Shown piece by piece: positions 1 through 9,408 of a DNA stretch of 64,000 bases (within the stretch, counting starts at the first letter, position 1; every line of letters starts with the position of its first letter). The stretch spans positions 1,395,748 to 1,459,747 of the forward strand of contig MZZL01000405.1 in NCBI GenBank assembly GCA_002749535.1, read 5' to 3'. The stretch comes from Apophysomyces variabilis (Eukaryota > Mucoromycota > Mucoromycetes > Mucorales > Mucoraceae). Below the pieces are notes generated by a model. The model was given only the letters and a program-made list of their open reading frames with translations. It had not been told where the DNA came from and made no database searches. A program made the position numbers and the translations under genes.

Positions 1-981
1 AATTGGGACAGCAAGTGTCCATTGTCAACAAAGAGTATACAGGAGTTAGACTGGTGGGAGACCTGGGCACAGGAAAGGAACGGAATGCCCATACACACGA
101 GGAACATACAACATCCAGTCCCGAAGTTCACGATTTATGTGGATGCATCGAACACGGGGTGGGGCATTCAGTCATCGGTGATTCGCACAGCAGGTTTTTG
201 GAGAGCAGCAGAAAAAGAAGAATCGATAAATGTTCGGGAATTGAAGACCATACTATTCGCCTTGAAGCTCCATGCCAAAAGCGCAGAAAACTCACATATC
301 GAGATCTTGTCCGACAATATCACGGCACTGAAGTATGTAAGGAAGAGTGGGGGGACTTCTTCACCACTCCTACAGGACCTAGCCCTCCAAATACAAGACC
401 TTCTGAACCGACACAACATAACAGTCCAGTACTCACATATACCAGGAGTCCAGAACATCCAAGCGGACTACCTGAGCAGGTTGACAACGCCATTATACGA
501 ATGGAAGCTACCGAGAAAATACTTCAAACAAATTCAGCAACGTTGGGGCGGTCTGAAAATAGACGCCTTTGCCGCATACCACAATACACAGCTACGAACA
601 TATTGGAGTCTACGTCCAGATCCGGGAGCATCCGCAGTGGATGCATTCAGACAGAGTTGGCCGGAAAAGGGACTTTATTTGCATCCACCCTGGAGATTAA
701 TCCCCAAGGTTATCCAAAGGTTACGATCCCAGAAGACGAAGAGTGCAGTGCTTGTGACTCCCTACTGGCCGACGCAGTTTTGGTTCCCGATGATACTGCA
801 GATGAGCAAAGAGCCACCCTTGAAAATGAAAATAGGCAAGAGATGGGAATTAGCCGCTTGGAAGCTATCAGGGACAGCAGGCGGCAACAAGGGCAAGACG
901 AGGAGACGATCCACTTCCTACTGCAAGGCCACCGAAAGCGTACACACGAGGTCTACGATCGCAGTTGGAGAGTCTGGGTAA
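1..981 (+). CDS. DIRS element polyprotein C-terminal part: RNase H and methyltransferase-like domain (5' partial)
   Basis: The frame is open from the left edge, so the start lies outside the window. RNase H acidic residues are seen in order in YVDASNTGWG, NVRELK, ILSDN and the final IQADYLSR. RNase H removes the RNA strand during reverse transcription. After it comes a segment with LKIDAFAAYHN, DAFRQSW, LHPPWRLIP and a PYWPTQFWFP stretch, matching the adenine-methylase-like domain (PPW motif) known from DIRS elements. The last codons overlap the start of the recombinase frame, the usual compact DIRS layout. Reverse transcriptase motifs are not in the window. Confidence 0.8.
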   Translation, partial: NWDSKCPLSTKSIQELDWWETWAQERNGMPIHTRNIQHPVPKFTIYVDASNTGWGIQSSVIRTAGFWRAAEKEESINVRELKTILFALKLHAKSAENSHIEILSDNITALKYVRKSGGTSSPLLQDLALQIQDLLNRHNITVQYSHIPGVQNIQADYLSRLTTPLYEWKLPRKYFKQIQQRWGGLKIDAFAAYHNTQLRTYWSLRPDPGASAVDAFRQSWPEKGLYLHPPWRLIPKVIQRLRSQKTKSAVLVTPYWPTQFWFPMILQMSKEPPLKMKIGKRWELAAWKLSGTAGGNKGKTRRRSTSYCKATESVHTRSTIAVGESG

Positions 982-2015
982 GATGGTGTCAGGATCAACA
1001 ACCGAGGAAGGACCCAACCGAGTACAATGTCTCGAACGTGTTGCAGTTTCTGCTAGATCGTAAGAACGACTCTTCTTCTTATCTAAAACTATTACGTGCT
1101 TCCATTTCTTCTGTTTTCAGACAAATCCACAAAGAGAAACCTCCAATTACACAAGACAAGGACATTCAAGACTTTTTTAAAGCCAAGGAAAAATCAGAAA
1201 TACGAATCCCCGCTCCACACAAGTTAGAAACTTGGAACATTGACATCCTAATCGAGTTTATTCGCTCAAACTACAAGTATAACTCACAACTCTCACTGGA
1301 AGCGTTGCAAGAAAAGACAATTTTACTACTATGTGTTGCGACCATGTGGCGTCCAAGATCAGATGTGGGTACCCTTCAAACCAGAGATGTGCACTTCTTC
1401 TATAGCGAAGAGACCAAAGATCTCCAAGGAGTAACACTGTTCATTCGTACACCGAAAGAATCGCAGTATAAGTCATCTCGACTGGGCGTTCTTGCCGACA
1501 GTTCCATATGTCCAGTTTACGCCTTACAAAAATTTCTCGATCGAACGCAACACCTTCGCCAAGAGCTATCAAAGGACCATTCAGTATTCCTAGCCTATAT
1601 CAACGATAAGAGCAAGTGTAAGAGTATCAGTCCAGTTACGGTTGCAAATATTGTGAAATCCAATATGAAGGCAGCAGGCATCGACACGACGAAGTTCCCA
1701 CCACATACGATTCGAGCAGCAAGCAGCACAAAGGCCATTCAGCTAGGTTTCTCCCTGCAACAAGTAAAAGAACATGCCCATTGGAGTTTAGCAGGGGATA
1801 CATTGGAGCGTTACTACTACAAACCCAGCCACAAGACGTCTTTGAGTGCAGAGATCAATCAATCGATTTTTTTCAATGCGGAAAAAGGTACCACATCTGG
1901 AGTCGAAGCGGAGGCAACCGGACTTAGCGTAGGAACGAACGTTAAGGCAAGGGTTGCCGAAGAGAAGACGAAAGATGTGGTACAAAACCCTCCCTGGTTC
2001 AGGCGTTTCTTCTGA
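843..2015 (+). CDS. DIRS tyrosine recombinase
   Basis: This enzyme would insert the circular DIRS DNA into the genome by tyrosine recombination. The frame stays open far upstream (from base 3), but recombinase-like sequence begins around the ATG at 843, chosen here as the likely start; this gives about 390 residues. Visible catalytic-type motifs are WRPRSDVGTL (first Arg), HTIRAASSTKA (His-x-x-Arg), HAHWS and the nucleophile region TLERYYYKP. The first 140 nt overlap the polyprotein in another frame, so translation may need an internal start or a frameshift. The 3' end lies in the inverted internal repeat of the element. All the key residues seem present, so the enzyme could be active. Confidence 0.8.
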   Translation: MGISRLEAIRDSRRQQGQDEETIHFLLQGHRKRTHEVYDRSWRVWVRWCQDQQPRKDPTEYNVSNVLQFLLDRKNDSSSYLKLLRASISSVFRQIHKEKPPITQDKDIQDFFKAKEKSEIRIPAPHKLETWNIDILIEFIRSNYKYNSQLSLEALQEKTILLLCVATMWRPRSDVGTLQTRDVHFFYSEETKDLQGVTLFIRTPKESQYKSSRLGVLADSSICPVYALQKFLDRTQHLRQELSKDHSVFLAYINDKSKCKSISPVTVANIVKSNMKAAGIDTTKFPPHTIRAASSTKAIQLGFSLQQVKEHAHWSLAGDTLERYYYKPSHKTSLSAEINQSIFFNAEKGTTSGVEAEATGLSVGTNVKARVAEEKTKDVVQNPPWFRRFF

Positions 2016-2194
2016 CATCTTCCCCTTCCCACAAAAAAAAAAAAAAAAAAAAAAAAATCGATTGTTGCGCGTCTTTGAGATATGAGTTTCAGTAGATGGA
2101 AAGTTTTTTTATTATATAGATTTTTTCTACGAATAAAGCGCGGTTTTGGGGGATTGTACCACATCTGGAGTCTTCTCTTCGGCAACCCTTGCCT
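1945..2194. repeat. Internal complementary region of the DIRS element (inverted repeat)
   Basis: The arm at 1945-1985 lies in the 3' end of the recombinase gene; the arm at 2154-2194 lies beyond its stop. They pair over a run of about 25 nt and again over about 13 nt. A poly-A run at 2034-2057 and an AT-rich stretch lie between the arms. In known DIRS elements such a region templates joining of the cDNA ends into a circle, so its presence supports the family call. Confidence 0.7.
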
Positions 2195-3538
2195 ATTGGG
2201 CAGCGCAAAAATACTTTAAGGTGGCGCAAATTGCTTTGCAACTTCACAGTAGCTTCTACCCAGCTTTCGGGGAAGTATTTGACATAGAATCTCCGATATA
2301 GATGATCTTATTATAGTTTGGCCGTATTTAGGGTTATTATCCTTTTGGATACAACATCGACGCAAAATTTGTTTCAAAGTGGCGCAAAATATAATTCAAT
2401 AAACTTAGAAAGGCTTGAAACAACATTGACTGCGTCGAACACTTGCCGACAAGCGAATCCCAAGTTAAAATCATGTCGCATGGACAAAGTTGAATGCCAG
2501 CTCCATATCGCGCCGCCCTTTTTTGGATGACCTTCGGAGATAAGTTTTAACTACGGGCGATCAACTGGACAGTCGTGGCTGATCTTCATCGGAAGCCACA
2601 AAGGAAGCACCGGAATGCATTCACCCTATGTTACGAACAGTAAATATTTAGTTAAAATAGTTAATCTCGTACAGTTATGGAGACATGTAAGTGTTGCGTC
2701 CTAATAAGGACAATCTATGCAGTGACACGAAACCAAAAGTCGTACCTGATCGCATCTTTTCTTAGGATCTGTGCTGTTTTCGCTAATAAATAATGGAATA
2801 CCATGTAACGATTGATTTCATGCTTACAAATCTCAAATGTACTATTAGTAGCTAAATTACTTCGATCATGTTCAAAGCCTTGATGGTTCATTCATAGTAG
2901 ATGCCAAAGTCCTATGCAAAAATGCACCCCCTTTCAAAAATGCAAAAACGGGATTACGGGTAACTACATCAATGTCAATCCGCCTTTAGCCTTTTTAGTT
3001 AAATGTAATAACTTGATCAGTTGCTCTGATTGCAAATACAAACAATCTACATCATCTGATTTATATATATCTTCTTTGGGTAAGTAGGCCCAAAACGTAA
3101 AAGACGTTACTTAGATCCAGTCACCGTTTTTATAGGAATGGTTGTTCATTATATTATAGCTCAAAACCATATCAACATATATGGCTTTTCTTGTCTATCT
3201 GACCAACAAGTTCTGAAGGCAAACTTTATACCGCACTACTATTGATTACATTCAATGCTCAAGAAAGAGACCTACTACGTGTCACAGTTAACTAGCAGCT
3301 ATAAGCCGTTTGCATATTTATAGCTGAAATATCAATTATAATTTCATAACCCATGCTGCGGTTCGTATTTTTGACTAGGAGTGATCTCAATAGCAAGTGC
3401 AGCGGAGATATAAAACAGTGGCGCTGCGTACTCTGTTGTGCCCATACGAGTCATTCTGATATAAGCCACCTATTGGAGTGTTGGAAGAACTCGTTGTTTT
3501 TCACCTCTCCTTTAGCTCGAAAACCCCAACCCAGCGCC
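2195..3538. other. Intergenic, no gene seen
   Basis: AT-rich DNA between the DIRS element and the phenylalanyl-tRNA synthetase gene. Short open frames here have no recognisable domain or splice structure. The first part could hold more of the DIRS terminal repeat; the last 150 bases should contain the promoter and leader of the downstream gene. Confidence 0.5.
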
Positions 3539-5916
3539 ATGCCCACTGTCACCGTCGACAAGCAACACTTGTTTGAAGCCTTGGAGAGAGAGTACAGTAC
3601 GTAAACGGAAGCGGAACTAGTAGCAACTTAACAACAACCCAACTATTGTTAGCTCCTGAGGAATTCTTTGAGCTTTGCTTCCGTTTCGGCATTGAATTGG
3701 AAGAAGATGTTCGTATCATACTCACTAGTCTACTCACGCTTTTTCACTGACGCTATCCTGTTTTAGACAACCGAAGCTCTGAAAAAGGGTGGCGCTGATG
3801 CTGCTGGCCTTTCCCAAAGGCCTCAGTTGAAAATTGACATTCCAGCCAACAGGTACAACTCATTCTAGTATATAACAACCATGTAACGCGTTGTGTTCCA
3901 TTTCGCTTAGATATGATCTGCTATGCCAGGAAGGTATTCAGCGTGCTCTTCGCGTGTTTGAAGGCAAACAGAAGCCTCCTGTGTACAAGCTTGTCAAGCC
4001 TGCCGACGGCAAACTGCAGCAAATTATCGTGAAGCCAGAGGTAAACATTTGATTGCTTTCGTATTCACCTGCCTGACTTGACCACTATTTATTTAGACTG
4101 CTCAAATTCGTCCCGCTATTGTCGGTGCTATCTTGCGTAACATCACTTTCACTCAGGAACGCTACGAAAGCTTTATCGATCTTCAGGATAAGTTGCATAA
4201 TAACATTTGCCGGTAAGTTTGATCATTTATGGGATCGAAATAGGAAGGTTAATAATTGGTAACAGCAAGCGTACTTTGGCTTCCATGGGTACTCACGATC
4301 TGGACACTATCCAAGGGCCTTTCACATACGAAGCCTTGCCCCACAAAGATATCAAATTTGTGCCATTGAACAAGGATATTGAAATGGACGGTGACCAGTT
4401 GATGGAACATTACACCGTACGTTATTAAGCTCCTGTGTAAAAGAAAAAACATCAGTTGCTAACGGTGAGGAACAGGACGACAAGCACCTTGGCAAATTCC
4501 TTCACATTATCCGCGATTCACCCGTCTATCCCGTTGTGTACGATGCCAACCGTGTGGTGTGTTCCTTGCCACCTATTATCAACTCTGAGCATTCGAAGAT
4601 TAAGCTGACCACAAAGAATGTGTTTATCGAGATCACTGCAACAGACGAACATAAGGCCAATATTGTTCTTAACACACTCGTATCCATGTTTTCCGAATAC
4701 TGTGTCGAACCCTTCACGTGAGTCCTTTCGGAAACATGGGGATCTGCCAACTCAATGCGATTTGATTTACAGTGTTGAACCCGTCGAAATCGTGTACCCC
4801 GACAACACTGTTAAGGTGACTCCCAATATTGCTCCCCGTCGTGCCTCAGCCAAGATCGATTATATCAAATCATGCACTGCAGTGGATCTCAGTGGCGAGG
4901 AAATTTGCAATCTTTTAGGAAAGATGACATTGGAAGCCAAGGTTAACCCCGAGGATAAGGGTGAGATCCTGGTCGATGTTCCGCCAACTCGTTGGGATAT
5001 CTTGCACGCATGTGATATTATGGAAGATGTTGCAATCGCATATGGTTACGATAACCTGCCACGAAAGATGCCGGGGGTCAATACTGTAGGAGCCGCTTTC
5101 CCTATCAACAAGCTAAGTGACCATGTACGCAAAGAATTGGCTATGGCTGGGTTCACTGAAGTGGCTACGTTGGCTTTGGTAATAATCGATAAATTGTTGG
5201 GAAGTCATATTTTCTTATTTAATCACGATTCTAGTGTTCACATGACGAGAACTTCAAGTTCCTTAACCGTGCTGACGATAAGCAGACAGCAATCAAGCTA
5301 GCCAACCCCAAGACCATTGAATACCAGGTCGTGCGAACTTCGCTGTTACCTGGAGTTCTCAAGACCATTCATTCCAACAAGAAGCTTGCGTTGCCTATCA
5401 AGGTGTTCGAGGTGTCTGATATCGGTCTGAAGGATGAAACGCGTGAGCGCCGTACTAAGAACGAACGACGCGTTTGTGCTGCATACATGTCAAAGACCTC
5501 CGGTTTCGAGGTAATCCTTGTAGCAAAAAAAAAAAACTTTCGTATAAGATTCTTAACGTGATTACTTTAGGTGATCCACGGATTGTTGAACCGAGTCATG
5601 GAAATGTTGAACACATCATTGATTTCTAAGGATAGCCGCGACTTGGGATACTGGATTAAGGAATCCGACAGTAAGTAAACCTAACTATCTGTTTGCCGGT
5701 GAACTCGTGAGTATTCATTTCTGTGACCATATAGATGCCACCTATTTCCCTGGCCGATCTGCTGATATCCATTTGAGATATGTGGATTCCGAAACAAACG
5801 AGCGAAAGGAAGCTAAAATCGGTACTTTCGGCGTACTTCACCCTACTGTTCTTAATAGCTTCGAATTGTCGCATCCGACTACTACCTTGGAGTTTAACTT
5901 GGAACCCTTCTTGTAA
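3539..5916 (+). CDS. FRS1: Phenylalanyl-tRNA synthetase beta subunit, cytosolic
   Basis: The beta chain of the cytosolic alpha2-beta2 enzyme that charges tRNA-Phe. I place eleven exons: 3539-3596, 3653-3708, 3767-3852, 3911-4040, 4097-4212, 4266-4416, 4476-4717, 4773-5178, 5235-5510, 5571-5670 and 5735-5916. All introns are GT-AG and mostly 50-60 nt; the sum encodes 600 residues, the normal eukaryotic length. The start [15 protein letters not shown] and the following [19 protein letters not shown] match the family N-terminus. Later blocks [60 protein letters not shown] (split here by description at residues near 330) and [13 protein letters not shown] are typical. The ATG at 3539 was chosen because upstream in-frame codons do not resemble the family. 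An AATAAA-like signal lies just after the stop. Confidence 0.93.
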
Positions 5917-6483
5917 ACAAAAAAGACTGATAAACAATAAATTAGCCCAAAACATACTACATATGTAACATTGAAATTCATGAAGAGTGATATATGGATC
6001 ATTTTTGCAAAGCAGCATTAGTATTTATTGTGCAGTATAGTGTGTGTATGCCCATGGTTAGAGAGGGAAAAAGAGTTTGGCTTTCTTATAGAACTCGTTT
6101 TCAATGTCAATAACCACTAGTATGTACTTGCTGCTATCGGTATCCTAGGATTTACTTATGGCAGAGCAATTGTTTTCATTCCACTTAGGTTAAATCTACA
6201 TAATGGCATTGTACGAAAACCATAGGTTTTCCAGACGCCTTGCAAATTTTATCCTGCTTACTATTAATTTCATATGCCTTTGTAGACACAAGATCACTAC
6301 CATCATCCCCGAAGCGATCCAAAGCAAGGCAGCTTAATTCACGCAGTAACGATCTATTTTCTTACTCCTCACCGCGTACTTAAACAGCCAAAGCCACCTG
6401 CCTCTTTCAGGAAGGCTGCTGTTGCGACGTGTTTTCAGTGGGCCAAAATGGTTTGACTCCTTTTTGAGCCAGTTTCCAACCTG
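5917..6483 (-). pseudogene. Coding-like remnant left of the inverted-repeat element
   Basis: Between about 6180 and 6483 the minus strand has two stretches that look like protein: one with the run QVGNWLKKESNHFGPLK from 6483 downward, and one in another frame with RELSCLALDRFGDDGSDLV near 6300-6340. Stops separate them, so either an intron was missed or the region has decayed. They may belong with the minus-strand fragments on the other side of the 1.36-kb element. I do not recognise the family. 5917-6180 holds the 3' flank of the synthetase gene. Confidence 0.3.
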
Positions 6484-7840
6484 CACTGCGGTTGAAGGGC
6501 GATTCTACCACCTTTACACCACGTGGTAGAATCTCTGGTTCCACCCACTTTCCACCCAGGTGGTAGAATTTCTTATATTACCACATTTTCCTCTCCCCCC
6601 AAACGCTGTTACTGTAGCAGACATGTATACAAGATTAAGTTACCACAGCAAAACTAGTGCATTCACATTTCCCAGCAACTGCATAATTATTTATATCACG
6701 CGCTTCTAATATGATTTCTTTTCTTTTTTTTTTACAGAGTTATCCGCGTTTTCCTTTTATTCATTTTTTTGCAAACTTTTTCCTCTATACCTTTTTTTCA
6801 TTTCGTAGTATTTTGCTACTTCTTCATCGGAAAACTCGCTTTCAAAACGTTGCTAGTATATGATCCTAATAACATGCAACCTTGATCTAAAAGCATATCC
6901 TTTGCTGGTACGCTTTTATCTTCATTTTATAGCATCTCATTCTTTTTTTCTTTTGATAGCTAGAATGATCGCTACGTTATAGAAGAGCTTGCTTCTTACT
7001 TTTAATTAGGTATTTTGATTGATTGACGTAAATGTAACTAATCTTGAATTTTTGATTATTATATAGAGTAGCTTTCCTTTCTTAACAAAACGGAAACAGA
7101 GAAAGACGACACACTTTTTAATGGTACAGATACTTTTTTACGTCGTAATTTAATTACTTGTCAAGGTAACTTTTTGTAGGCCTATACGTAATGCTGCCAT
7201 TCGTTATTGCATGCTGGCTTAGGTATGCTACTGTGTGTTAGCTTTTAGTACGTTTTACTAATTGTTGTTTATAAAAGCTATGCTTCTTTAACCTTCAGTA
7301 ATTAGGTAAGATAATATAAATCTAAGCGTAAAATTAGCTACTTGTTAGTAGTTACACTACATAGCTTCAAGAAAATAAAAGTGTCTGTTTTTTTCTGTAT
7401 ATATGGCTAAAGAACTGTCCTTGCCTATGATAGAGAAGTGTATTTTAATGGCTAAAATAATGCATACAACGAAAAAAAAAATCCATCGGATAGACTAGAT
7501 AAGAATCAGTAGCTCCAATAGAATGTATCGTTGTAAGCAAGTTAATCCAATAAAAAGTGCTTAAATAAAGGAATATGGTCGAATGAAATTAAAACATTAG
7601 CCTCTAATGCATACTACTTGATCCAATAACATCAACGTAATGGTCTCTGGCGTATACCAGTTCATCCAATTCTTGAACTTTCGAGGGGTGGTAGAAAGGT
7701 GCTGGAAAAGGTGCTGGAAGGTACATTCCACAAACCTCTGAAGAGATTCCACCGCGTGGTAGAAAAGCGGTGGAAAGGTGGTAGGATCTCAGATTCCATC
7801 ACGTTTCTACCACTGGTAGAATCTCTGTTTAACCGCAGTG
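6484..7840. mobile_element. Non-autonomous inverted-repeat element (MITE-like or foldback-like), 1.36 kb
   Basis: The ends are imperfect inverted repeats: 6484-6508 and 7816-7840 match at about 20 of 25 positions, starting with CACTGCGGTT. Just inside both ends are several copies of a GGTGGTAGAATC-like word in both orientations, making local hairpins (for example around 6510-6570 and 7690-7820). The interior is AT-rich and codes for nothing recognisable. I see no clear target-site duplication, so the family is undetermined. The flanking sequence on both sides looks like decayed coding DNA, which suggests insertion into a gene or pseudogene. Confidence 0.55.
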
Positions 7841-8450
7841 AGCTGTTGAAGGCTGTACATCTCCGCCAGCTTTGGGAAGTGCTGTTGCAGCTCATTATAG
7901 ATGTCTTTGTTAGTGAAAAGTCCATAGCTGTAGAAGACTTGGCTCGCTGGATCACTCAAGAGCAGATTCGTTTAACCAAATCTATGATGTTACGCTTGCT
8001 GTACTGGATAGGTACGATAACTCAGTGGAGGAATTAGAGTGATAGCGGTGTTATGAATACCTAGCACTTCCTCCGAATATTTGCTGGATGTGCTCGCAGC
8101 GCTATCGTCCTTGAAGATGTTTTTTAAAGAAAGCAAACAGATCAGTCCGTCCTGCAATTCAAACGTGCTAGAGGGTAATGCTACCAGCTTCTTGTTCATC
8201 GTTCTACGGTGCCAATATCGGGCTTGACGGCAGAGTTTCCGAATAGGTTTTGTACTTGAAAGGATTTTTTTGAATGAGACATTTTGCTTACGACGACGGG
8301 TTCGAGCGGATTGGTGCCGAACAGATATGTAACGCCAAAAGGCGACTTTTCAAGTATCTCCTTTGCTTCTTTGCGATCTTCCTTTGTTGATTCTTTATCT
8401 AAACCAAGGCTCTCCTTTTCGGCTCCGAGACTATGTCTGTAGCCCTAATT
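7841..8450 (-). pseudogene. Coding-like fragments of an unrecognised minus-strand gene
   Basis: Three minus-strand stretches look coding. Near 8450-8290 there is SLGLDKESTKEDRKEAKEIL followed by KSPFGVTYLFGTNPLEPVV, ending at a GTAAGC donor-like site. Near 8199-8060 there is STFELQDGLICLLSLKNIF and a Ser-rich run. Near 7970-7841 there is LLLSDPASQVFYSYGLFTNK then DIYNELQQHFPKLAEMYSLQ, running straight into the inverted-repeat element. In-frame stops and frame changes between them cannot all be removed with normal introns, so I call it degraded. The plus strand of 7840-8037 is also open, and the strand is therefore not certain. No family is recognised. Confidence 0.35.
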
Positions 8451-8459
8451 TTTTGCTGT

Positions 8460-8780
8460 TAGAGAAACGATATCATATAAATTGTCTCACTTACGTGTCA
8501 GATTAAGTGACAAGCTGGCAGTGCCTTACTACCAAGCTGTTCTGGACTGCGCTTCTGGACGAGATGCAAGCTGACAACCGGACTGGATGTAATGGACAAG
8601 TATATCACGAATGTTTCTTCTAGCGTTGACATCTCTGTTCCAGAACTGTTTCAACGATTGATTTTGCAGTGACGGCTAACCATTCTAACTTGCAAGAGAC
8701 GTCGTCATTTGCTGCCTATCATACTCGCAATGGGGACACAGCTGGATGGGATAGACGATGTTGCGATAGTCACTTCTTGC
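8460..8780 (-). pseudogene. Broken Fanzor/TnpB-like nuclease, C-terminal fragment
   Basis: On the minus strand a short frame from the ATG near 8780 contains LCPHCEYDRQQM. After two in-frame stops the same frame resumes with LKQFWNRDVNARRNIRDILV, HYIQSG and SRPEAQSRTAW. The pattern of a CxxC knuckle followed by WNRDVNAxxNI is the C-terminal zinc-ribbon and RuvC-III region of TnpB/Fanzor RNA-guided nucleases, where the Asp of RDVNA is catalytic. A frame change near 8530 would lead to a C-terminus ending ALPACHLI. The second cysteine pair seems lost in a frameshift around 8660-8680. RuvC-I and II regions could not be found upstream. This is a dead remnant; the family call rests on one motif region. 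Confidence 0.5.
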
Positions 8781-9408
8781 CATGGTCGTGTTAAAGGAAG
8801 GAGGGATTTCATAATAATGACACATACCAAGTATACGCCAAGACCTTGTAATCGTAGGTACATTTAATTAACGATGACAAAGAAAAAGGAACTGCCGTAT
8901 GGGGTATCATGTTGCCGGAAAATCGAATAGCGGAGAGGAATTGACCTGACAGAGGTTGTACATCGAAGAGAAATCATTTTATGGCTGCTTTTATCCTTCG
9001 ATGTGTCTCTCTCTTTAATCATAAAAAGATTTTGTACCGTACAAGCTCAGGGAGCTGACCGTTTGAACAATGTCTGATCTCGATACAGCTGGGGTCTGAG
9101 CTATTGTTGTGTTCATAAAAAATACTCCTCTAGTACTATGGACATAGCCCTATTGTATTCGCAAAAATCCGGATGCATATCTAGAATAACCTTATTCTTT
9201 TTCTCCGCGATGTGCCAATTGTTGGCTCATATGCATGCAAGTAAAAGCGGAAAAAAGACACTACATGACGTCTATGTGCACATCCTTAAGATCCGCATGG
9301 GTGTTGGGCAGTTCAAGCAAAGGTCTGACTTATTTTTTCAGTCTCAGAGGAAAAACTGTAAACGGTAATGGAACGGATTCGAGCAGAGAAACCCGTTTTC
9401 AAGCAACT
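8781..9408. other. Intergenic and 5' region of the sterol reductase gene
   Basis: No convincing gene. The left part may hold more eroded sequence of the Fanzor-like fragment. The right part should be the promoter and leader of the sterol reductase gene; an open frame just upstream of its ATG looks non-coding. Confidence 0.4.

Larger units (their letters stand above)
1..2194 (+). mobile_element. DIRS-like tyrosine-recombinase retrotransposon, right-hand part
   Basis: The window opens inside the element; its reverse transcriptase must lie to the left. What is visible is an RNase H and methyltransferase-like region, an overlapping tyrosine recombinase frame, and after it an inverted repeat. Positions 1945-1985 and 2154-2194 are reverse complements over most of their length, and a 17-nt motif at 1888-1904 recurs directly near 2156-2172. 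DIRS elements are known to carry RT-RNaseH, a DNA adenine methylase-like domain, a tyrosine recombinase in an overlapping frame and an internal complementary region at the right end, and all of these fit here. The frames are open, so the copy may be recent. The exact right boundary is not certain. Confidence 0.85.

Noticed and set aside
7699..8037. Plus-strand frame of 112 codons at the right end of the inverted-repeat element
   Set aside because: It reads through the hairpin-rich element end; the opposite strand looks at least as protein-like, so no plus-strand gene is called.
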